64,000 nt of DNA from Actinomyces qiguomingii (GTDB lineage: Bacteria > Actinomycetota > Actinomycetes > Actinomycetales > Actinomycetaceae): contig NZ_CP025228.1 in NCBI RefSeq assembly GCF_004102025.1, positions 1,426,001-1,490,000 on the forward strand. The letters are read 5' to 3'. The first letter of the stretch is position 1, and each line of letters begins with the position of its first letter. Shown in pieces: positions 35,682-44,493 of this stretch. The notes beneath the pieces are model-generated. The model was not told the origin of the DNA. It did not search any database and saw only the letters and a list, made by a program, of their open reading frames with translations. Position numbers and translations under genes: made by a program.

Positions 35682-36526
35682 CGGCCGATGGGGGCACCGA
35701 AGCCGTGCTCGGCCAGGATCGCCTGGCCGGCGTCGGACAGGACCAGATCGATGAAGGCCTGTGCGGCGTCGGGGTTCACGGTGTCCCGTGTGAGCGCGAT
35801 CGGGTAGTGGTTGACAACGCGGTTGTCGGGCAGGGAGATGACTTCGACGGCGTCGCCAGCAGCGGCTGCATCGGTGGTGTAGACGATACCGGCGTCGGCC
35901 TCGCCGGATTCAACCTTGCCGCGCACGTCGGTGACTTTCTGTTCCTCAGAAACCGGGGTCAATGTGACGCCGAGCTGCTTGGCGAGGGTTTGGGCGGCTT
36001 CGCCACAGGGCACTTCGGGCGCGCAGATGACCAGGTCGACACCGTCCAGGGAGCCGTCGTTGATGCCGGTCACGCCGGCGGGGTTGCCGGGCGGGACGAT
36101 GAGGGCGAGCGCATTGGTGGCGAACTCGGTCGGCTCGGCGAGCAGAGACCGGCTGGCGGCGTCGTCCATGGTGGAGTTGCTGGCGGTGGCAAGCACATCG
36201 GCCTGCGCGCCTTCGGACAGCGCAGTCACCAGGTCCTGCGAGCCCTGGAAGTCGAAAGTCACGGAGGCGTCGGGATGTACCTGTTGGAACTGCACGGCGA
36301 TGTCCTCGAAGGCATCTTGCAGGGAGGCGGCGGCTAAGACTACGACCTGGCCGGAAAGGCCCGTGTCGGTTGTGGAGGCGCCGGTGGCGGGGGAAGTCGC
36401 ACCTGAGGAGGGGGCGGTGGCGGAGCAGGCCGCAGCCGACAGCGCGGTCAGGAGCGCGGCGGCGCTCAGGGCGGCGCGGCGAGTGCATGGGGCCGTGAGC
36501 GAGTTGCTGCGGCATGACAGTTGCAT
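35678..36526 (-). CDS. modA: molybdate-binding lipoprotein ModA
   Basis: The 282-residue binding protein has a lipoprotein signal (RRAALSAAALLTAL then AAC), followed by a ModA fold: VVLAAASLQDAFEDIA, a FDFQGSQDLVTAL segment and the C-terminal LVLSDAGQAILAEHGFG. It captures molybdate or tungstate outside the cell. The ATG at 36526 has a GAAGGGA site; the frame stays open upstream through repeat and insertion-element sequence but that part is not coding. It is coupled to modBC. Confidence 0.92.
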   Translation of the reverse strand: MQLSCRSNSLTAPCTRRAALSAAALLTALSAAACSATAPSSGATSPATGASTTDTGLSGQVVVLAAASLQDAFEDIAVQFQQVHPDASVTFDFQGSQDLVTALSEGAQADVLATASNSTMDDAASRSLLAEPTEFATNALALIVPPGNPAGVTGINDGSLDGVDLVICAPEVPCGEAAQTLAKQLGVTLTPVSEEQKVTDVRGKVESGEADAGIVYTTDAAAAGDAVEVISLPDNRVVNHYPIALTRDTVNPDAAQAFIDLVLSDAGQAILAEHGFGAPIGR

Positions 36527-36627
36527 GCGGATGTTCCCTTCGATTCGTGGGCGTTCTCGAGGCGCGCTGTCGGGCCGGGTTCCAAGCGCCAGGCTACCGG
36601 CACGCTCCCCGACTTCCCGACTTCCGT

Positions 36628-36680
36628 CGAGTTCGGTCGATATAACCATCGAGTTCGGTCGATATAACCGTCGAGTTCGG
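36628..36680 (+). repeat. 22-bp repeat array B (3 copies, AYGGT subtype)
   Basis: CGAGTTCGG starts at 36628, 36650 and 36672, joined by TCGATATAACC(A/G)T. It is 23 bases left of a 506-bp element with ISL3-like ends and is inverted relative to array C on the other side, which has the same linker subtype. Confidence 0.88.
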
Positions 36681-36703
36681 TCGATATGGTGGTTGCCTAA
36701 ATC

Positions 36704-37209
36704 GGCTCTTCGTGTTTGGGTGTGTGGTCGGCGGTGTGTTCTGGTCGGCCGTGTGACGGCCCCTCCCTCACTCGAACGCAGCCTCCCGTGTTCGAACGCG
36801 GTGCGGCGCCCGAGGACGGGCTTCGCGTGGTTGTTCCGGGCGGCCGCGCCCTGGGGCGCGAGGTGCTGGTTCTTGACATCCATGGGACGGTTTCATCAGA
36901 TGGCCTCACGGGGCAGACGGTTCCTCAGGTGCCACCAACGATTCGGTATGAACAACCACGGCTCGTACAACCCGCCAAACCGCCGAAACAAGCGGCGAAT
37001 CATTGACCGCAACACACGAACCGTCGGGCACGAACCGTCGGGCACGAACCGTCGGGCCAGCACCCGAACTGTCGGGCACGATCCACCGCGAGCCACCAAG
37101 ACTCACGGCGAGCCATCCCGCCGCCGCCCGCCGCGCCCACCGGGACCTACACACAAACCACCACCCACACACCCCGCCCATCCACCACACCCTTCAAACA
37201 CGAAGAGCC
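36704..37209. mobile_element. non-autonomous 506-bp element with ISL3-like ends
   Basis: The left end starts GGCTCTTCGTGTTTGGG and the right end, read inward on the minus strand, starts GGCTCTTCGTGTTTGAAG; both match the termini of the ISL3-family element at 61113. No transposase is encoded between. The 8-base flanks differ, so no target duplication is visible. It is best read as a decayed or MITE-like derivative. Confidence 0.6.
37015..37056. repeat. three tandem 14-bp repeats
   Basis: CACGAACCGTCGGG is repeated three times exactly and followed by degenerate copies to about 37084, inside the non-autonomous element. It is unrelated in sequence to the 22-bp family. Confidence 0.75.
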
Positions 37210-37235
37210 ACAAAACCCGGGGCTTGACAGCACCC

Positions 37236-37260
37236 ACCACACCCACAAACACAAAGAGCC
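37236..37260. mobile_element. solitary ISL3-like right end
   Basis: CCCACAAACACAAAGAGCC differs by one base from the terminal 15 bases of the other ends in the window. It directly precedes a block shared with 22136-22200, so the end and the block may have moved together. Confidence 0.5.
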
Positions 37261-37301
37261 CCGAATCCGGACACTTTCCCCCGCCCCGCCGGCCCCACCA
37301 A

Positions 37302-37354
37302 CCGAACTCGATGGTCATATCGACCGATCTCGATGGTAATAATGACCGAACTCG
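37302..37354 (-). repeat. 22-bp repeat array C (3 copies, ATGGT subtype)
   Basis: CCGAACTCG or its variant CCGATCTCG starts at 37302, 37324 and 37346. The nearest copy is 18 bases beyond the narI stop. The 41 bases to its left are shared with the flank of array A. Confidence 0.85.
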
Positions 37355-37372
37355 GTGAAGCGGGGGCGGTTA

Positions 37373-38167
37373 TCAGGCGCCCTGGGAGGGGGTGAGGTCG
37401 TCGGCGCCCTGGTTGCCGGTGCCCTGCGTGTGCACCGGCAACCAGCCGCGGCGCGGCCGCACGGTGGCGGTGGCGCCCGGGCGGGAGCGGTAGACCACGT
37501 AGGGCCGGGTCACATACCCCACCGGCGCGGAGACCGCGTGGACGAGTCGGGTGAAGGGCCAGACGGCGAACAGCAGCAGGCCCGCCACCACGTGCAGTTT
37601 GAACACCATGGGCACGTCCGCCATCAGTTCCGGGGCCGGATGCAGGGCGAAGATCGACCGGAACCAGGGACTGATCGTCTCCCGGTAGTCGTAACCGCCG
37701 TCGGCGCCGCCCAGCAACTGTGTGGACAGCGTCGCCCACGCACCCAGGCACACGGGCACCGCCAGCAGCACGTACATGAAGATGTCGTTGCGCGTGGTCG
37801 CCAGGCGCACCGACTTGACCACGATGCGCCGGTAGAGCAGTCCCGCCAGACCCACCAGGGTCATCAGCCCGGCAATCGATCCGGGGATCACGGCCATGAG
37901 GTGGTAGATGTGCTCGGGGACACCGGCCGCTTCGGTCCAGCTCTTGGGGATCACCAGGCCCATGAAGTGCCCCAGCGCCACCAGCAGGATCCCGAAGTGG
38001 AACAGGGGGGATGCCCAGCGCAGGATGGCCGACTCCTGCCACTGCGAGGAGCGGCTGGTCCACCCGAACTGGTCGGTGCGGTAGCGCCAGATCAGTCCCG
38101 CCGCCAGCAGGACGAAGGACGCATAGGGCAGGGCGGTCCACAAGACCGCCGACTCGAAGGTGCTCAT
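37373..38167 (-). CDS. narI: respiratory nitrate reductase gamma subunit NarI
   Basis: The 264-residue diheme cytochrome b membrane subunit takes electrons from menaquinol and passes them to NarH. It has five membrane segments and the histidines expected for two b hemes, in FHFGILLVALGHFMGL, IYHLMAVIPG and LHVVAGLLLFAVWPFTRLVHA. Its start overlaps the narJ stop (ATGA). It is the last gene of narGHJI, with a 22-bp repeat array beyond its stop. Confidence 0.93.
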   Translation of the reverse strand: MSTFESAVLWTALPYASFVLLAAGLIWRYRTDQFGWTSRSSQWQESAILRWASPLFHFGILLVALGHFMGLVIPKSWTEAAGVPEHIYHLMAVIPGSIAGLMTLVGLAGLLYRRIVVKSVRLATTRNDIFMYVLLAVPVCLGAWATLSTQLLGGADGGYDYRETISPWFRSIFALHPAPELMADVPMVFKLHVVAGLLLFAVWPFTRLVHAVSAPVGYVTRPYVVYRSRPGATATVRPRRGWLPVHTQGTGNQGADDLTPSQGA

Positions 38168-38970
38168 GACTGCTCCTGGTTACTGGTGGGAGTGAATCCG
38201 GCGGGAGATGTCGGCGGGTTGGAGGCAGGTGGCGGGTCGGTGCGGGTGGCGTGAACGGGCAGGTGTCGCGGTGGGAGGCCAACGGGCGTCGTCGGCGGCA
38301 TGGTCGGGAAGGGCAGCGTGTCGGTGACACCCACCGTCTCGGTGGGCGGGCCAGCGGCGACCAGGGCCCGCACCCGCTGCGCGGTGGCCTCGTCCACCGG
38401 CTCCAGGGTGGCGACGACGGCGTCGAGTAGGCGGGCATAGGGGGAGGCGGCGTCGGCCAGGGCCCGGCGCAGCACCTCCAGGCCGTCCCGATGCGAGGAC
38501 AGCAGCACATCGGCGACCTCATCCCCGCTGCGGGCGCTCAGCTCCAGCACCACCGGCAGGTAGTCGGGCAGTTCGTCGCGTTCCAGCTCGTAGCCGGTGG
38601 CGGCCAGGGCCTGCTTGAAGGCCAGCAGCGCGGCGCCCCGGTAGCGGGTGTCGCCGACGGCGTAATAGCTCAGGTACAGGCAGCAGCGGCGGCGCCGGTC
38701 GAATACCTCCACATAATGCTCGGCCAGGGCGCGCGTACCCCTGCTGCGCGCCTGCGCCACAAAGTCCTCCAGCGGCGCGCGGAGTGCCTCCGGCAGCCCA
38801 GGGGCACCGGCCAGGGTTGCGGCGACGGCGTCGAGCCGCTCGGTGAAAGTGCCCTCGGCCGGGTAGTCGAGCAGCAGGGAGGCGCTCATATGGACGATGG
38901 CCCGCGCGGCGGCGTCAACCCTCACCGCGGCCACCGGCGGCGCCACGTCTTCACCGGTCTTCATCGCCAT
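38164..38970 (-). CDS. narJ: nitrate reductase assembly chaperone NarJ
   Basis: The 268-residue cytoplasmic chaperone is required to insert the molybdenum cofactor into NarG before membrane docking. The helical TorD/NarJ-type core is at residues 25-185 (HMSASLLLDYPAEG, then YVEVFDRRRRCCLYLSYY and DELPDYLPVVLEL). The C-terminal 80 residues are a low-complexity Pro/Thr tail longer than in enterobacterial NarJ (about 235 residues). Confidence 0.92.
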   Translation of the reverse strand: MAMKTGEDVAPPVAAVRVDAAARAIVHMSASLLLDYPAEGTFTERLDAVAATLAGAPGLPEALRAPLEDFVAQARSRGTRALAEHYVEVFDRRRRCCLYLSYYAVGDTRYRGAALLAFKQALAATGYELERDELPDYLPVVLELSARSGDEVADVLLSSHRDGLEVLRRALADAASPYARLLDAVVATLEPVDEATAQRVRALVAAGPPTETVGVTDTLPFPTMPPTTPVGLPPRHLPVHATRTDPPPASNPPTSPAGFTPTSNQEQS

Positions 38971-38971
38971 G

Positions 38972-40576
38972 TCAGCGGCCCTCGGCTCGACCGGCCTGGC
39001 CCACCCCGAGGCCGGGGCCGGCGGACGGCACCGGGGAACGGCGCACGGTCGGCAGCGGCAGGCTCACCGGGCCGCCCACGCCCTGGGATGCGGCGGCGGC
39101 GCCGCAGGCGGCGGGGGCGCCCTCACCCAGCAGCGTGCGCACATCCTCACCCATGGCGGTCATGCCCCGCGGCACCTCCGGGCTGGCGGTGGGAATGACG
39201 TAGCGGTCGTCGTACTTGGCGATGGCCAGCAGCCGGTACATGGCCTCCAGCTCCTGTCCGCTCATGCCGACGGCGGCGGCGATGGCCGGGTCGGCCTCAC
39301 GTCCCAGGCGCACCTGCCGCATGTGGGAGCGCATGGCCGCCAGCCGGCGCAGCACCAGCTCCACCGCGTCGGTGTCCCCGGCGGTGAACAGGCCCGCCAG
39401 GTACTCCAGGGGAATGCGCATCTCGGACACGGCGGTCAGCAGCACCCTGTGGTCCTCCCCGTCCAGGCCGGCGGCGGCGACCTCGTCCACCACCGGCGAC
39501 AGCGGCGGGATGTACCAGACCATCGGCATGGTGCGGTACTCCGGGTGCAGCGGCAGCGCCACCCGGTAGGTGGAGATCAGGTCCCACACCGGGGAGTTCT
39601 GGGCGGCCTGCACCCAGGAGGCGGGCACGCCCGCCTGGCGGGCCGCCCGCACCACCTCCGGATCGTGGGGGTCCAGGAGGATCTCCCGCTGTGCCGGGTA
39701 CAGGTCCTGCGGGTCCGCGACGGCTGCCGCCTGAGAGACCCGGTCGGCGTCGTACAGGAGCACCCCCAAGTACCGCAGGCGCCCCACGCAGGTCTCGGAG
39801 CAGACGGTGGGCTCGCCGGCCTCAAGGCGCGGGTAGCACAGGGTGCACTTCTCGGCCTTGCCGGTGGCGTGGTTGAAGTAGACCTTCTTGTACGGGCAGG
39901 CGGACACGCACATGCGCCAGCCGCGGCAGGCGTCCTGGTCCACCAGTACGATGCCGTCCTCGCTGCGCTTGTACATGGCTCCGGAGGGGCAGGCGGACAC
40001 GCAGGTCGGGTTCAGGCAGTGCTCGCAGATGCGCGGCAGGTAGAACATGAAGGCCTGGTCGATCTCGGTGGCGATCTTCTGACTCATGCCCGCCACGATC
40101 GGGTCCTCGGACAGCGTCTGGGTGGAGCCGCCCAGGTCGTCATCCCAGTTGGGGCCCCACTGGATCGTGGGCAGGTACTCGCCGGTCAGCTGGCTCTTGG
40201 CGCGCGCCACCGGAATGTTGGGGGAGTCCTTCGGGGCGGACAGCAGTCGATCGTACTCGTAGGTCCATGGCTCGTAATAGTCCTGAACGCTCGGCATGTC
40301 CGGGTTGGCGAAGATCTGCGCCAGGCGGCGCAGCCTCCCGCCGGAGCGGGGCCGCAGCCGTCCGCCGGCGGTGCGCTCCCAGCCGCCGCGCCAGCGTTCC
40401 TGGTCCTCCCAGCCCTTGGGGTAGCCGACGCCGGGGCGCGTCTCGACGTTGTTGAACCACATGTACTCGGTGCCCTCGCGGTTGGTCCACGCCTGCTTGC
40501 AGGTGACCGAGCACGTGTGGCAGCCGATGCACTTGTCCAGGTTCATCACCATGGCGATCTGGGCCATCACCTTCAT
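38972..40576 (-). CDS. narH: respiratory nitrate reductase beta subunit NarH
   Basis: The 534-residue iron-sulfur subunit carries electrons from NarI heme to NarG through four clusters. The first Cys group is at 16-26 (DKCIGCHTCSVTCKQ); later groups are CEHCLNPTCVSACPSG, CRGWRMCVSACPYKK and CTLCYPRLEAGEP, the second group with the Trp that marks a 3Fe-4S site. It begins at the narG stop (1-base overlap) with a GGAGGTGA site. Membrane-associated, cytoplasmic side. Confidence 0.95.
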   Translation of the reverse strand: MKVMAQIAMVMNLDKCIGCHTCSVTCKQAWTNREGTEYMWFNNVETRPGVGYPKGWEDQERWRGGWERTAGGRLRPRSGGRLRRLAQIFANPDMPSVQDYYEPWTYEYDRLLSAPKDSPNIPVARAKSQLTGEYLPTIQWGPNWDDDLGGSTQTLSEDPIVAGMSQKIATEIDQAFMFYLPRICEHCLNPTCVSACPSGAMYKRSEDGIVLVDQDACRGWRMCVSACPYKKVYFNHATGKAEKCTLCYPRLEAGEPTVCSETCVGRLRYLGVLLYDADRVSQAAAVADPQDLYPAQREILLDPHDPEVVRAARQAGVPASWVQAAQNSPVWDLISTYRVALPLHPEYRTMPMVWYIPPLSPVVDEVAAAGLDGEDHRVLLTAVSEMRIPLEYLAGLFTAGDTDAVELVLRRLAAMRSHMRQVRLGREADPAIAAAVGMSGQELEAMYRLLAIAKYDDRYVIPTASPEVPRGMTAMGEDVRTLLGEGAPAACGAAAASQGVGGPVSLPLPTVRRSPVPSAGPGLGVGQAGRAEGR

Positions 40577-43500
40577 CAGAAGGTCACCTCCTGGTTGGTG
40601 CGACGACGAATGAGGGTGACCTCGTCGCGGTTATTGCCGGTGGGGCCGATGTAGTTGAAGGCGTAGGACAACTGGGCGTATCCGCCCGCGAAGTGGCTGG
40701 GCTTGAGCACGATGCGGGTCAGCGAGTTGTGGGTACCGCCGCGGCGTCCCGAGGTCTCGGTCAGCGGCGTGTTCATGGTGCGATCCTGGGCATGGTGCAT
40801 GAACACCGTGCCCTCGGGTATGCGGTGGGAGACGACCGCCCGGGCGGACACGATCCCGTTGCGGTTGTAAGCCTCCACCCACTCGTTGTCCCGCACCCCG
40901 ATCTTGTCTGCATCGGTGGGGCTCATCCAGATGGTCTGGCCGCCCCGGCCCAGGGTGAGCATGTGCAGGTTGTCGTAGTACTGGGAGTGAATCGCCCACT
41001 TGTTGTGAACCGTCAGGTAGCGCACGGCCACCTGCACTGCACCGTCGGGGGTGGTGCCCACCTGCCCGGGTGCGGCCTCCCCGTACAGGGCGGCGAAGTC
41101 CAGGGGCGGGCGGAAGGTAGGCAGCGACTCACCCATGTCCCGCATCCAGTCGTGGTCCAGGTAGTAGTGCATGCGGCCGGTGAGCGTGTGCCAGGGCTTG
41201 GCGTGCTCCACATTGACCACGAAGGCCGAGTAGCGCCTGCCGCCGTGCTCCGAGCCGGACCACTCCGGGGTGGTGATCACCGGCTGCGGCTTGACCTGGG
41301 TGTCGGCGAAGGTGACCTGCTTGCCGGCCTCCTCCTCGCTCAGCTCCACCAGCGGGGTGCCGGTGCGCTGGGACAGGGTCTGCCAACCCTGGGTGGCCAG
41401 GTGCCCGTTGGTGGCGCCGGACATGTGCATGACGGCGTCGCCGGCCCGGATGGGGGTGTCGATCAGTGGACGGCCCGCCGCCGCGCCGACGCCGGTGCCG
41501 TGGGCGCGCCGCAGCCGCTCCATCTCCCGCTCCGGGTGCAGCATGATGCCCTTGATGGGGATGCCGGGGGACTCCACCAGGGGGCCGACGGCGTCGAACT
41601 TGTTGCGGATCTGGGTGTAGTCCCGCTCGATCGGCACCAGCTTGGGCATGGTCACGCCCGGCACCCACGCCTGCGGCAGGGCGGAGACATCCCCGTGCGG
41701 CATGGTCATGGCGTCGGGGGTGTCGTGGGTCAGCGGGGCGGCCACCACGTCGGTCTGGGTGCCCAGGTACTTGGGCGCCCAGGCGCTGACCAGCTCGGCC
41801 AGCTGCTGGTAGATGTCGAAGTCGCTGCGCGCCTCCCACGGCGGGTCGATCGCCAGGTTGAAGGAGTGGATGAAGGGGTGCATATCCGTAGTGGACAGGT
41901 CGTACTTCTCATACCAGGTGGCCGCCGGCAGCACGACGTCGGAGTGCAGCGTGGTGGAGGTGTTGCGGAAGTCCGCCGTCCACATCAGGTCCAACTTGCC
42001 CTGGGGCGCCTCCTCCCGCCAGGTCATGGACACCGGACGGCGTCCGGCGGGGGTCTCCACGGCGTTCACGTCGCCGCCGGAGCCGACCATGTGGCGCAGG
42101 AAGAACTCGGTGCCCTTGGCGGAGGAGCCGAGCAGGTTGGTGCGCCAGGAGGCCAGGATGCGGGGGAAGTTCTCCGGGGCGTCCGGGTCCTCGCAGGCGA
42201 AGCGCAGCTCACCCCGGTTCAGCTGGTCGACGACGTAGTCCTTGGGGCCCATGCCCGCGGCGGCGGCCTGCTGCCCCAGCAGCAGCGGATTGCGGTCGAA
42301 GGTCGGGTAGGAGGGCGTCCAGCCGCGCCGCATCGCCTCCACCAGGGTGTCTGAGGCGGTCTTGCCCGCCAGGGTGCCGGCACCCAGCGGGGAGGCCAGC
42401 CGGTCGGCCGGGGTGTCGTCGTAGCGCCACTGGTCGGTGGTCAGGTACCAGAAGCCGGTGGAGATCATCTGCCGCGCGGGCCGGTGCCAGTCCAGGGCGA
42501 AGGCGAACTGCGACCAGCCGGCGATGGGGCGGACCTTCTCCTGGCCGACGTAGTGGGCCCAGCCGCCGCCGTTGACGCCCTGGGTGGCGCACATGGAGGT
42601 CAGCGCCAGCAGGGTCCGGTAGATCTGGTCGGCGTGGTAGTAGTGGTTGATGCCGGCCCCCATGACGATCTGGGAGCGGCCGCCGGACTCGATGGCGTTG
42701 ACGGCGAAGTCCCGCGCCACCCGGATGGTGGCCGGGCCGGGCACGCCGGTCAGCTCGGCGGCCCAGGCGGGTGTGCCCGGGACGGTGGCGTCGTGGTAGT
42801 CGGCCGGCCACTGGCCGGGCAGGCCGGGACGGGCCACCGCGTAGTCGGCAAGCAGCAGGTCGTAGACGGTGGTGACCAGGCGCCCGTCGGGCAGGCGGGT
42901 GGCGGGCACGCCCCGCCGGACCACGCCGCCGCCGACGCTGCCGGTGGGGGTCTGCGAGCCGGGCAGATCGAAGCGGGGCAGCAGGATCTCCGTCGGCTCG
43001 ACGACGACGTCGCTTGCCGGGGCGGGTGGGCTCGCGGGGTCGGCGGCCGCGCCGCCGGCGAGGTCGGCGATGGACATGATCGGGTCCACGCCCTCCATGA
43101 GCAGGTTCCACTTGCCCTCGCCCTCGGGGGTGAAGCGGTCGGCCAGTGTGCCGCCGGGGTCGGCGGGGCCGCGCTCGCGGTCCCACACCAGAGGGCGGAA
43201 CTCGCCGCGGGGCAGGTTGTCGGCCACCCCGGCCACGCCCTCGGCGGTGACGAAGCGGCCCGGAACCGTTCCGGAGCCGTCGGGGGCGGGGACCAGCTCT
43301 ACCAGGAACGGGGCGTCGGTGTGACGGCGCATGTACTCCAGGAAGAAGGACTCGCGCCGTCCGACGTGGAATTCGGACAGGATCACGTGCCCCATGGCCA
43401 TCCCGAGTGCTCCGTCGGTGCCGGGGGCCACCCGCAGCCACTGGTCGGCGAACTTGGTGTTGTCGGCGTAGTCGGGGGAGACGGCCACCACCTTCTGGCC

Positions 43501-44376
43501 GTGGTAGCGGGCCTCGGTCATGAAGTGTGCGTCCGGGGTGCGGGTCAGCGGCAGGTTCGACCCCCACATGATCAGGTACTGGGCGTTGTACCAGTCGCCC
43601 GCCTCCGGGACGTCGGTCTGGTCGCCGAACACCTGTGGGGAGGCCGGCGGCAGGTCCGCGTACCAGTCGTAGAAGGACAGCATGGTGCCGCCGATGAGCT
43701 CGTGGAAGCGGGCGCCGGCCCCGTAGGAGATCATCGACATGGCCGGGATGACGGAGAAGCCGACGCACCGGTCCGGCCCCCAGTTGCGAATGGTGTGCAC
43801 GTAGGCGGCGGCGATCAGCTCCATCGCCTCGTCCCAGCCGACCCGCACCATGCCGCCTCGCCCGCGCGCCGACTTGTAGGCGCGGGAGGTCTCCGGATCT
43901 CCAGTGACCTGTGCCCAGGCGGCGACGGCGTCGCCGTCGTGCTGACGGCGGGCGGTGCGGAAGGCGTCCAGCAGCACGCTGCGCACATACGGGTAGCGGA
44001 TGCGGGTGGGGGAGTAGGTGTACCAGGAGAAGGCGGCGCCGCGCGGGCAGCCGCGGGGTTCGTACTCGGGCATGTCCGGCCCGGTAGTGGGGTAGTCGGT
44101 GATCTGCTTCTCCCAGGTGATCACGCCGTCGGTGACGTATACCTCCCAGGCACATGAGCCGGTGCAGTTCACCCCGTGGGTGGAGTGCACCGTCTTGTCG
44201 TGGCTCCATCGATGCCGGTAGAAGGTGTCGGCGTCGCGGCCGCCCTCGAGGAATAGCCGGCGGGCGTCGGCGGATGGCTTCCCCCGGCGCAGGTAGGAGC
44301 CCAGGGCGAACAGTCCCGGGGCGTTCTCAACCCTGACGTCGGGTCCGGGGACGATCGGGGCGGTGGGTGTGCTCAT
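40576..44376 (-). CDS. narG: respiratory nitrate reductase alpha subunit NarG
   Basis: The 1266-residue catalytic subunit reduces nitrate to nitrite at a molybdenum bis-MGD centre. The N-terminal FS0 cluster ligands are H67, C71, C75 and C110 (HGVNCTGSC, EPRGC), a His-plus-three-Cys pattern specific to NarG. The nearby DWYNAQYLIMWGSNLP segment holds the Asp region that ligates Mo, and TRTPDAHF follows. Full length for the family, no lesion seen. It is the first gene of narGHJI and lies 117 bases after narK. Long open frames on the opposite strand are by-products of high GC. Confidence 0.97.
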   Translation of the reverse strand: MSTPTAPIVPGPDVRVENAPGLFALGSYLRRGKPSADARRLFLEGGRDADTFYRHRWSHDKTVHSTHGVNCTGSCAWEVYVTDGVITWEKQITDYPTTGPDMPEYEPRGCPRGAAFSWYTYSPTRIRYPYVRSVLLDAFRTARRQHDGDAVAAWAQVTGDPETSRAYKSARGRGGMVRVGWDEAMELIAAAYVHTIRNWGPDRCVGFSVIPAMSMISYGAGARFHELIGGTMLSFYDWYADLPPASPQVFGDQTDVPEAGDWYNAQYLIMWGSNLPLTRTPDAHFMTEARYHGQKVVAVSPDYADNTKFADQWLRVAPGTDGALGMAMGHVILSEFHVGRRESFFLEYMRRHTDAPFLVELVPAPDGSGTVPGRFVTAEGVAGVADNLPRGEFRPLVWDRERGPADPGGTLADRFTPEGEGKWNLLMEGVDPIMSIADLAGGAAADPASPPAPASDVVVEPTEILLPRFDLPGSQTPTGSVGGGVVRRGVPATRLPDGRLVTTVYDLLLADYAVARPGLPGQWPADYHDATVPGTPAWAAELTGVPGPATIRVARDFAVNAIESGGRSQIVMGAGINHYYHADQIYRTLLALTSMCATQGVNGGGWAHYVGQEKVRPIAGWSQFAFALDWHRPARQMISTGFWYLTTDQWRYDDTPADRLASPLGAGTLAGKTASDTLVEAMRRGWTPSYPTFDRNPLLLGQQAAAAGMGPKDYVVDQLNRGELRFACEDPDAPENFPRILASWRTNLLGSSAKGTEFFLRHMVGSGGDVNAVETPAGRRPVSMTWREEAPQGKLDLMWTADFRNTSTTLHSDVVLPAATWYEKYDLSTTDMHPFIHSFNLAIDPPWEARSDFDIYQQLAELVSAWAPKYLGTQTDVVAAPLTHDTPDAMTMPHGDVSALPQAWVPGVTMPKLVPIERDYTQIRNKFDAVGPLVESPGIPIKGIMLHPEREMERLRRAHGTGVGAAAGRPLIDTPIRAGDAVMHMSGATNGHLATQGWQTLSQRTGTPLVELSEEEAGKQVTFADTQVKPQPVITTPEWSGSEHGGRRYSAFVVNVEHAKPWHTLTGRMHYYLDHDWMRDMGESLPTFRPPLDFAALYGEAAPGQVGTTPDGAVQVAVRYLTVHNKWAIHSQYYDNLHMLTLGRGGQTIWMSPTDADKIGVRDNEWVEAYNRNGIVSARAVVSHRIPEGTVFMHHAQDRTMNTPLTETSGRRGGTHNSLTRIVLKPSHFAGGYAQLSYAFNYIGPTGNNRDEVTLIRRRTNQEVTF

Positions 44377-44493
44377 CGCGGGTCCTTGGCGGTGTGGCTG
44401 GAGGTATGGGCGGAACTTGGAGCGGTGTGATGAGTCGGCCGGGCCGCCGATTCAGTGTGGCTGGGACGGCGACGGCGTCGTCGTCGGGGGGTG

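Noticed and set aside
35916..37358. 480-codon open frame through modA and the insertion element
   Set aside because: It is antisense to modA and includes repeat and terminal sequences; no coding resemblance.
40693..44209. Long open frames antisense to narG
   Set aside because: They follow from high GC at third positions of narG, encode low-complexity Gly/Arg/Val-rich proteins and show no family motifs.
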